Positions 33,075-39,772 of a stretch of 43,156 nucleotides of DNA are shown one piece after another. The DNA comes from an uncultured Prevotellaceae bacterium (GTDB lineage Bacteria > Bacteroidota > Bacteroidia > Bacteroidales > Muribaculaceae). Location of the stretch: contig CALGGO010000124.1 of assembly GCA_937916085.1 (NCBI GenBank), forward strand, positions 1 to 43,156. The letters are read 5' to 3'. The notes under the pieces were generated by a model, which did no database searches, had not been told where the DNA came from, and saw only the letters and a list, made by a program, of their open reading frames with translations. The position numbers and the translations under genes were made by a program. The first letter of the stretch is position 1. Each line of letters opens with the position of its first letter.

Positions 33075-34460
33075 CTATGCTATCATAGTGGTGATAAGTA
33101 TGGTACTGATAAACATATATATGAGCATTCCCACGATGTCGTTGGTCACCGTCACGAAGGGACCAGTGGCTATGGCTGGGTCGATCTTCAACTTCTCGAG
33201 GACGATGGGCACTATAGTACCGAAGACCGAGGCAAAGAGCACCACGGCAAACAGCGAGATAGTCACTGCCAACGAGGTGGCGATGGCCTTTTGTGAGTCA
33301 CCGTCGGCAGGGAAAATCAAATTGTAGATAAACACCAGTCCGGCAATGAGCACAGCATTGAGCATTGCCACAAAGAACTCCTTTACCAGATGCTTGCCAG
33401 CTTGCTTGAGCTCCAGTGTGCCGTTGGCGAGACCCTGAACCACGATAGCGCTCGACTGAGTGCCCACATTACCGCCAGTGCCACCAATCAACGGGATAAA
33501 CATCGCCAGACCCGGGAGCACCGTCTGCCAGCTGCCATTATCGCCACCTTCAAGAATAAGGGCATTGGCGATACCGCCCACAATGCCTATCAGCAGCCAC
33601 GGGAAGCGTGCGAGGAACTGTTTCCACACACTGTCGCCAGTCTCCACATCGGCGACAAGACCGGTAGCCAACTGGTAGTCGCGCTCGCTTTGCTCACGCA
33701 CCTCGTCCATGATGTCATCTACGGTGATGCGTCCCACCAGTCGCCCTATAGAATCTACCACCGGCATCGCCACTAGGTCATATTTCTCGAAGTCGAGTGC
33801 CACATCCTCGATGGGAGTGTCGGTGCGCACCGAGATGGGATTAGGCTCCATCACATATTTTATCTTGTTGGCCGAGGGGTTGGTAATAGTGGTCTTCAAC
33901 GGGAACACGCCCTTGAGGCGGTGGTCGTCGTCAACGACGTAGATGTTGTAGATCTCGTCCATATCCTCGGCCTGCTCGCGCATCGTCTTGATGCAGTCGG
34001 GCATCGAGAGGTTCTCGTTGACGACAATCATCTCGGTGGACATGTGACCGCCGGCGGTGTCTTCGTCATATTGCAGCAGGTCCACGATGTCGCCAGCCTG
34101 CTCCACGTCGTCGATGTGCTTGATCACATCCTCTTGGTCGTCCTCGTCGAGCTCCTGGATAAGGTCAACGGCATCGTCGGCGTCCATCTGTTCCACTGTC
34201 CTGGCGATGGTCTCGTTGGGCATTATCTCGAGCAGGTCGGCACGCTCGTCCTCGTCGAGCTCGGCAAGCACGTCGGCGACGGTCTCGTCATCGAGCTGTT
34301 GAAGCACAAACAGCGCCTCGTCGGCATCGTCAAGCTCGTTGATAAGATCGGCGATGTCGGCAGGGTGCATATCCTTTATCTCGGCAGTGAGCAGCTCACC
34401 GTTCTTCACCTCAATGAGCTCTTTCAACTGGTCGATATTGTCGATGTTAAATTCTTTCAT
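33075..34460 (-). CDS. mgtE: magnesium transporter MgtE
   Basis: A 461-residue Mg2+ channel. The N-terminal acidic superhelical domain (about 1-135) has MHPADIADLINELDDADEAL and the repeated DEDERADLLEIMP, DEDDQEDVIKHID. It is followed by YDEDTAGGHMSTEMIVV and two CBS domains (about 140-265; YVMEPNPISVRTDTPIEDV, GRITVDDIMDEV). The C-terminal membrane part starts at FPWLLIGIVGGIANALILEGG and contains PLIGGTGGNVGTQSSAIVVQGL, the pore motif, with ATGPFVTVTNDIVGMLIYMFI at the end. The length is standard. It is the second gene of a minus-strand pair with rsmA, an arrangement frequent in Bacteroidetes. No Mg riboswitch was seen in the spacer, which is filled by short repeats. Confidence 0.97.
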   Translation of the reverse strand: MKEFNIDNIDQLKELIEVKNGELLTAEIKDMHPADIADLINELDDADEALFVLQQLDDETVADVLAELDEDERADLLEIMPNETIARTVEQMDADDAVDLIQELDEDDQEDVIKHIDDVEQAGDIVDLLQYDEDTAGGHMSTEMIVVNENLSMPDCIKTMREQAEDMDEIYNIYVVDDDHRLKGVFPLKTTITNPSANKIKYVMEPNPISVRTDTPIEDVALDFEKYDLVAMPVVDSIGRLVGRITVDDIMDEVREQSERDYQLATGLVADVETGDSVWKQFLARFPWLLIGIVGGIANALILEGGDNGSWQTVLPGLAMFIPLIGGTGGNVGTQSSAIVVQGLANGTLELKQAGKHLVKEFFVAMLNAVLIAGLVFIYNLIFPADGDSQKAIATSLAVTISLFAVVLFASVFGTIVPIVLEKLKIDPAIATGPFVTVTNDIVGMLIYMFISTILITTMIA

Positions 34461-34469
34461 AGTGACACT

Positions 34470-34548
34470 TAGTTATCAGTTATCAGTTGTCAGTCGTCAG
34501 AAGTCTCTAAACTCTAAACTCTAAACACTAAATACTAAACTCTAAACT
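34470..34548 (-). repeat. TTTAGAG array at the rsmA stop, then an AACTGAT array before mgtE
   Basis: On minus: from the end of rsmA (34548) units of TTTAGAG/TTTAGTA/TTTAGTG run to about 34506. Then TCTGACGACTGACAACTGAT-type units run to 34470, ten bases before the mgtE ATG. The rsmA stop TAG (34530-34528) is within the first array. So the whole spacer is made of two array families. Confidence 0.92.
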
Positions 34549-35340
34549 TTTGTGCAAAGCACAAATTATATTGGTCAGCTCCACAAATTGGCTCACGCTA
34601 AGCTGCTCGGGCCGTCGCTTGAACATTTCGGCATATTGCTCGTCGAGCCTCGGCATTGCCTCAGTGGGTATCATGCCGCGCAGCGAGTTTCGCAAGGTCT
34701 TGCGACGCTGGCCAAAGGATGTCTTCACCACGCTCTTGAACAGGCGCTCGTCACAGCCGAGGTCGGTGACACCGTTTCGCACCAAGCGTATTACCCCGCT
34801 CTTCACCTTGGGCGGAGGGTCGAAGACGTTCTCATCGACGGTGAACAGATACTCAATGTCGTACCACGCCTGCAGCAGCACCGAGACGATGCCGTAGGTC
34901 TTGCTGCCAGGACCCGCCGCGATGCGTTGCGCCACCTCACGCTGGAACATGCCGCTGCAGCACACCACCTGGTCTTTGTAGTCAAGCACATGGAAGAGGA
35001 TTTGCGACGAGATATTGTAGGGATAGTTACCTATCACCACCATCTCGCCATCGCCACATGCCTCGCGCAGGTCGAGCTTGAGGAAATCGCGCTCTATGAT
35101 GCGCCCGTCAAGGGCAGGGAAATGCGCCTTGAGGTATTCCACACTCTCGCCGTCGAGCTCCACAACCTTAAGGTCGTGACCGTTTTCCAGCAGGTATTGC
35201 GTGAGCACACCCATGCCTGGCCCCACCTCAAGAGCGGGCAGGTGCTTATAAGCGTCGATAGTGCCCGCAATGCGCTGCGCCACATCAAGGTCGATGAGGA
35301 AATGCTGTCCTAGAGATTTCTTTGCCTTTACCTGCTGCAT
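34528..35340 (-). CDS. rsmA: 16S rRNA adenine(1518/1519) dimethyltransferase RsmA/KsgA
   Basis: A 270-residue SAM-dependent enzyme that dimethylates two adenines in the 16S 3' hairpin during ribosome maturation. Key motifs: KKSLGQHFLID at the N-terminus, SAM motif I LEVGPGMGVLTQYLL, ERDFLKLDL and the catalytic motif GNYPYNISSQI, followed by FQREVAQRIAAGPGSKTYG and FDPPPKVKSGVIRL. The C-terminal helical domain ends TNIICALHKSLEFSI. The last six codons (AGTTTAGAGTTTAGTATT) and the TAG are units of the TTTAGAG array, so the ancestral end was probably nearer ICALHK. A 7-bp triloop hairpin covers ICALHK. Confidence 0.97.
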   Translation of the reverse strand: MQQVKAKKSLGQHFLIDLDVAQRIAGTIDAYKHLPALEVGPGMGVLTQYLLENGHDLKVVELDGESVEYLKAHFPALDGRIIERDFLKLDLREACGDGEMVVIGNYPYNISSQILFHVLDYKDQVVCCSGMFQREVAQRIAAGPGSKTYGIVSVLLQAWYDIEYLFTVDENVFDPPPKVKSGVIRLVRNGVTDLGCDERLFKSVVKTSFGQRRKTLRNSLRGMIPTEAMPRLDEQYAEMFKRRPEQLSVSQFVELTNIICALHKSLEFSI

Positions 35341-35400
35341 AACGGTCGATTTTTAAACGGTGTTTAATAAATCTTATTTGCAATAATCGTTTTCAACACG

Positions 35401-35431
35401 CAAAATTACAGAAAAATGCGTGAAAAACAAA
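35401..35431 (-). promoter_or_regulatory. promoter of rsmA-mgtE
   Basis: On minus TTTG (35431-35428), 19-base spacer, TAATTTTG (35408-35401): a near-perfect Bacteroidetes promoter, about 60 bases before the rsmA start. Confidence 0.72.
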
Positions 35432-35489
35432 ATTTGGAGGGCTTTTTAAAAAATTTCTTTATTTTGAGACTATTTTGACGCAAAATGTT

Positions 35490-35497
35490 TATCTTTG
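35490..35497 (+). promoter_or_regulatory. -7 element of the YbhN-like gene
   Basis: TATCTTTG matches TAnnTTTG exactly; TTTG at 35463-35466 is 23 bases upstream. Because transcription should start near 35504, the upstream TTG in this motif cannot be the start codon. Confidence 0.65.
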
Positions 35498-35542
35498 CAG
35501 GTTACAAAGCAATTTAGCAAAATCATTAAGACGAAAACTGCT

Positions 35543-36598
35543 GTGAAAAAGATTATTTCGGCATTATTGAAATATGGCATACCCATCGCAATTAGCGTGG
35601 GACTGGCGTGGTTCCTCTCAAAGAATGTGGACTGGGGAGCAATCAAGGTCAGTCTGCGCAACGACGTGAACTACTGGTGGTTCCTGCCAGTGATAGTGGT
35701 GAGCGTGTTCAGCCACATCTTCAGGGCTCTGCGCTGGCGGCTGCAGCTGCGGGCGATAGATGTTCACCCCTCGACGAGTGCGCTTGTCAACTCAATCTTC
35801 GGCACCTATTTTGTCAACCTGCTGTTCCCCCGCCTTGGCGAGGTGTGGCGCTCAGGATATATCGCCAACCGCGAGAAGGCGTCGTTCACACAGGTGCTTG
35901 GCTCGATGGTGGGCGACCGGTTAAGCGACACCGTGACGGTGGCACTGCTCACGCTGGTCACCTTCTTCATCGCGCAAGACAAGTTCGTCAAGTTCTTTGA
36001 CCAACGTGGCGACGGCAGCGGCTCGCTGTTTACCTCATGGCTGTTCTGGCTGCTAGTGGCGATGGGAGTGCTGGGCGTGCTAGCGATAGTGTGGATATTC
36101 CACAGCAAGAGCGAAAACAAGGTGATATCTAAGCTGCGCCTTATAATCCGCAACTTTTGGGACGGCTTCGCCGCCATCGGCAAGATGGACGGCAAGTGGA
36201 TGTTCCTGCTCTACACGGTGCTGATTTGGGGCTGCTACTTCATGCAGCTCTACCTCGCCTCGTTTGCTTTCTCCTGCACCAAAGACCTGGGCGTGGTGGC
36301 GATTCTCGTCCTCTTCGTGCTCAGCAGCATAGGCATGGCGGTACCCAGCAATGGCGGACTCGGTCCCTGGCAGTTTGCCATTATCTTCGGACTCTCGCTT
36401 TATGGCGTGGGTTCCTCCACTCCACCCTACGACCCACAGGCCTCAGCCTTCGCTTGGCTGGTGTGGGGCGTGCAGACGTGCCTTCTCATCGTGCTCGGCA
36501 TCTATGCCTTCATCTGCATGGCAATCGACCGCAAGCGCATCGCACAAGGCAAGACAGTAATAAAAACTAAAAGCCAAAGCGAGAGCATGAGCATTTAA
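35543..36598 (+). CDS. YbhN/AglD-like flippase-fold membrane protein (UPF0104)
   Basis: A 351-residue inner-membrane protein of the lysylphosphatidylglycerol synthetase transmembrane-region family. GTG 35543 (VKKIISALLKYG) is chosen because the earlier TTG (35495) is inside the promoter -7 motif. Conserved features: SHIFRALRWRLQL, FGTYFVNLLFPRLGEVWRSGYIANRE and SMVGDRLSDTVTVALLTLVTFF, then AVPSNGGLGPWQFAI near the C-terminus. Members are thought to move lipid-linked substrates, but the substrate here is unknown. There is no soluble synthetase domain. It is divergent from rsmA, and a long AATGCAY array starts two bases after the stop. Confidence 0.85.
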   Translation: MKKIISALLKYGIPIAISVGLAWFLSKNVDWGAIKVSLRNDVNYWWFLPVIVVSVFSHIFRALRWRLQLRAIDVHPSTSALVNSIFGTYFVNLLFPRLGEVWRSGYIANREKASFTQVLGSMVGDRLSDTVTVALLTLVTFFIAQDKFVKFFDQRGDGSGSLFTSWLFWLLVAMGVLGVLAIVWIFHSKSENKVISKLRLIIRNFWDGFAAIGKMDGKWMFLLYTVLIWGCYFMQLYLASFAFSCTKDLGVVAILVLFVLSSIGMAVPSNGGLGPWQFAIIFGLSLYGVGSSTPPYDPQASAFAWLVWGVQTCLLIVLGIYAFICMAIDRKRIAQGKTVIKTKSQSESMSI

Positions 36599-36600
36599 AT

Positions 36601-36774
36601 AATGCACAATGCATAATGCACAATGCAAAATGCACAATGCACAATGCACAATGCATAATGCACAATGCATAATGCACAATGCATAATGCACAATGACTAG
36701 AAAATCTAGACAATCTAGAACTTCTAGAATTTCTAAAATCTCTGGAAAACTATAAACTCTGAACTCAAAACTAT
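36601..36774 (+). repeat. AATGCAY array, CTAGAANNT array, then AAACT units up to the next start codon
   Basis: Thirteen clean 7-bp units (36601-36691: AATGCAC, AATGCAT, one AATGCAA). Then 9-bp units at 36697, 36706, 36715, 36724, 36733 and 36742 (CTAGAAAAT, CTAGACAAT, CTAGAACTT, CTAGAATTT, CTAAAATCT, CTGGAAAAC). Then AAACTATAAACTCTGAACTC-type 7-mers reach ATG 36775. The entire 176-bp spacer is thus tandem arrays, in the same order as at 27671. Confidence 0.95.
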
Positions 36775-37335
36775 ATGAAACTCATCAACGACAATTTTGA
36801 CGATTATTTTGAGGGCAATGCACCTTCTAAGAAGAGTAACGAGCCCTACGTAGAGACCGAAGAAGAGCGCGAGGAACGCGAACTCAACGAGACCACCATT
36901 GAGCGACGCTCCAAGAGGAAACGCATAGCGCTGATAGTTGGCACGCTAATCTTACTCCTCTTGCTCATTTTCGTTATGCGTGGCTGCTTTTTCAACCATC
37001 AAGATTCTAGCGTGAAGGGCATAATAACTGACATCGCGCTGAAAGGCACTGTGTTCAAGACCTACGAAGGAACGCTTAACCAAATTACCGTACCCGCTGA
37101 GGGGGTTATTGAGAAGAAAGATTTCAAATTCTCAGTCACCAACGACTCTATCGCCAAGACCCTCAACGAGCTGAAGCAGACGCCTGTGGCTGTACAACTC
37201 AGTTACAAAGAGTATAAGAGCGCAGTTCCTTGGCGTGGCGACTCAAAATTTGTAGTCTATGCCATTGATACTGTTAGGGTGCGCGAATATGTCAACACAA
37301 TCGACAAACTCAACAGCAACTCAACCGTGAAATAA
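36775..37335 (+). CDS. hypothetical single-pass membrane protein
   Basis: A 186-residue protein I do not recognise. The N-terminal 50 residues are cytoplasmic-type and highly charged (TEEEREERELNETTIERRSK). One membrane helix follows (about 51-72, IALIVGTLILLLLLIFVMRG), then a soluble, probably periplasmic domain of about 110 residues with beta-strand pattern (GIITDIALKGTVFKTYEGTL, KTLNELKQTPVAVQLSYKEY, PWRGDSKFVVYAIDTVRV). No Cys pairs or catalytic motifs are seen. The start region (ATGAAACTCATC) continues the AAACT repeats upstream. It is 29 bases before the C10 peptidase, so the two may be co-transcribed, but no functional link is evident. Confidence 0.75.
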   Translation: MKLINDNFDDYFEGNAPSKKSNEPYVETEEEREERELNETTIERRSKRKRIALIVGTLILLLLLIFVMRGCFFNHQDSSVKGIITDIALKGTVFKTYEGTLNQITVPAEGVIEKKDFKFSVTNDSIAKTLNELKQTPVAVQLSYKEYKSAVPWRGDSKFVVYAIDTVRVREYVNTIDKLNSNSTVK

Positions 37336-37364
37336 TTTCTAATCACAAATAAAACCTTAAAACA

Positions 37365-39722
37365 ATGATAAGGAAAACGTTTTTACTTATAATAATCTTA
37401 GCCGTCGCATTGAGTTCGGCTCATGCAAAGCAAATCAATGAAAATCAGGCAAGAGCAATTGCCGGACAGTTCTTCAAAGTGGATATGCCACAGCAACCCG
37501 CCGCATTGAGAGGCAAGGGAGCCACAGCCGCCTACTACGTGTTTAACAACCCGCAGCAGCCCGGTTGGGTGATTGTCGCCGGCGATGACCGAGCACGCAG
37601 CATCCTTGCCTATGGCGACGAGGACTACTTCGACACCGAGGAAGTGCCCGAGTGCGTCCAGGACTGGCTCAACGACTATGCCGAGCAAATCGCCAACATG
37701 AGCAACAACGCCTCGCCAAGCACCGCCTCGGCACCCATCCAGAGTCCTGCCGCAACCATGAAGTCGCGCGTCGCCCCCATTCTCGCCAGCAAGTGGGCAC
37801 AAGGTAAGCCCTTCAACCAGCAGTGTCCCAGCTACACCACCACGTCGGGTACCCAATATAGCCCAGCAGGATGTGTGGCTATAGCCATGGCACAAATCTT
37901 GTACTATTACCAGTCGGGATATGGCAGCATCGCCATTCCTGCCTATACCTCGAAGTCGGGGACTTTCACCAACGAACGCCCGGCACTTCCTGCCACCACG
38001 TTCAACTATAGCATCATGAATCCCTGGTATGATAATGCCGACAACACCAGCGCCAGCGCTGTCGAGACAGCAAGGCTGATTAAATACTGTGGCCAGTCAG
38101 TGAAGATGGACTATGGCAAGAACACGTCGAGCGCCACTAGCCAGCGCAACGCCTTTGTATATTATTTCGGCTTCGACAACAACGCACGCCAGCTGGCACG
38201 CACCGACTATAACGCCACCGAGTGGGAGAACATGATTTATACCGAACTGGCGCAAGGGCGACCAGTGTACATGAGCGCGCGCAAGACGAGCGGCGGTCAC
38301 GCCTTCATTTGCGACGGATATGACAGCGGACTCTTCCACATCAACTGGGGATGGAGAGGACACCAAAACGGATATTTCGCCCTTAACGCTCTCAACGACG
38401 ACAACTCGGGAGGCACTGGAGCGGCAGCCGGCGACGAAGGATACACTATCAATGTGCAGATTATGACCGGACTCCAACCAAGCCTGGGCAACAGCACCAG
38501 CAACACCAACGGCAACATAGTGGGACTCTATAGCTCCTGCCAAGTGGGGTCCACCAGCTACTCGCGCAGCAGCAGCTCAGTGGCGTTCACTAATGTGTCG
38601 CTCACCGCCTACTACTGGAACTATAGCGACCAGAGCTACACCTACGACTTTGGGTGGGGGCTCTACGACAGCAACGGCAACCTCATCAGCACTCACACCG
38701 TGGCCACAAACAAGACGCTTGAGGCACATTACTACACCTACCCCCAGGGGTTGATAAGTGTGGGCAAGAACATCACCTCGGGCACTTACTATCTCAAGCC
38801 CGTGTGCCGACTTGCGGGAAGCAGCACCTATTATCCCTGCCGTGGCGCAGGAGTTAACTATGTAAAGGCCACCATCACTTCCACAACGCTCACACTGCAA
38901 CTTTTTGACGAGTTATCGATACATGACCTCAAAATCAACTCGGTGACTACGGGGTCGGTAAAGAAAGTGGGAAGCCCCATGCAACTCAACCTGGGCGTGA
39001 GCAATCAGGGTATTACCGACTACAACAGCATCTACATGTGGGTCAACGACAACAGGGTGAGCGGCACCTACACCGACATAGCTCCTGGAGCCAGCGGCAC
39101 AGTGGTGATGAACTACACGCCCTCGGCAGCAGGATCTATAGCGTTTAAGTTCACCGCCGACACCACCGGCACCAAGCTCCTCAAGACCTTCAACACAACC
39201 ATCAACTCGGCAACAGCTGCTACTATCACAGGTAGCAACATATCGGCGTCGGTGAGCGGCACCACCTACAATGCCACCATTCTCGTCAAGAACACCAATA
39301 CCAACACCTATAACGACTACATCGTCGCCAAGCTCTACAAGAAAGATCCAAATTCTGGCACGACAGGCTACTACACTGGAGCACAGTCGCAAACTGTTTA
39401 TCTGGGGTACAACAACACCACTACACTCAATTTCGCTTTCTCCAATCTTGACTACAACGAGACCTATTTCGCGATCTTATACTACTACAGCAATGGCGAG
39501 CTAGTGAGAATAAGCAGCACCTCATCTCGCAAGATTGCCTCACCCTACAACGTGCTCGACGTGAATCAAGACGGCTCGGTAACCGCAGCCGATGTCACAG
39601 CTGTATATTCCACGCTCTTGGGCAGCAGCAACCGCTACCGCCAATATAGCGACGTGAATGGCGACGGCGAGGTAACAGCAGCCGATATCACCAAACTCTA
39701 TGAACACCTTTTAAATCAATAA
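37365..39722 (+). CDS. secreted C10 (streptopain-like) cysteine peptidase with C-terminal dockerin
   Basis: A 785-residue exported zymogen. Signal peptide MIRKTFLLIIILAVALSSAHA; I69-type propeptide (about 22-115: INENQARAIAGQFFKV, AAYYVFN, GWVIVAGDDRARSILAYGD, EVPECVQDWLNDYAEQI). The catalytic domain has C170 in SPAGCVAIAMAQILYYY and H312 in GGHAFICDGYD, followed by FHINWGWRGHQNGYF. After about residue 375 come beta-sandwich domains, one CARDB-like (LGVSNQGITDYNSIYMWVND). Residues 731-785 form a dockerin-like module (DVNQDGSVTAADV, DVNGDGEVTAADI). It should cleave proteins outside the cell. The next gene is a close paralogue with a different C-terminal half. Confidence 0.93.
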   Translation: MIRKTFLLIIILAVALSSAHAKQINENQARAIAGQFFKVDMPQQPAALRGKGATAAYYVFNNPQQPGWVIVAGDDRARSILAYGDEDYFDTEEVPECVQDWLNDYAEQIANMSNNASPSTASAPIQSPAATMKSRVAPILASKWAQGKPFNQQCPSYTTTSGTQYSPAGCVAIAMAQILYYYQSGYGSIAIPAYTSKSGTFTNERPALPATTFNYSIMNPWYDNADNTSASAVETARLIKYCGQSVKMDYGKNTSSATSQRNAFVYYFGFDNNARQLARTDYNATEWENMIYTELAQGRPVYMSARKTSGGHAFICDGYDSGLFHINWGWRGHQNGYFALNALNDDNSGGTGAAAGDEGYTINVQIMTGLQPSLGNSTSNTNGNIVGLYSSCQVGSTSYSRSSSSVAFTNVSLTAYYWNYSDQSYTYDFGWGLYDSNGNLISTHTVATNKTLEAHYYTYPQGLISVGKNITSGTYYLKPVCRLAGSSTYYPCRGAGVNYVKATITSTTLTLQLFDELSIHDLKINSVTTGSVKKVGSPMQLNLGVSNQGITDYNSIYMWVNDNRVSGTYTDIAPGASGTVVMNYTPSAAGSIAFKFTADTTGTKLLKTFNTTINSATAATITGSNISASVSGTTYNATILVKNTNTNTYNDYIVAKLYKKDPNSGTTGYYTGAQSQTVYLGYNNTTTLNFAFSNLDYNETYFAILYYYSNGELVRISSTSSRKIASPYNVLDVNQDGSVTAADVTAVYSTLLGSSNRYRQYSDVNGDGEVTAADITKLYEHLLNQ

Positions 39723-39772
39723 CAGAAAAACACCTTTTAACACAATAATTGAAAAACACAAACGAATTAAAT

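Noticed and set aside
34461..34527. Magnesium riboswitch before mgtE
   Set aside because: The spacer is only 67 bp and consists of short repeats; no conserved aptamer structure is seen.
36601..36750. CRISPR or telomere-like repeat
   Set aside because: Continuous 7- and 9-bp units with no unique spacers; internal to a gene-dense region between conserved genes.
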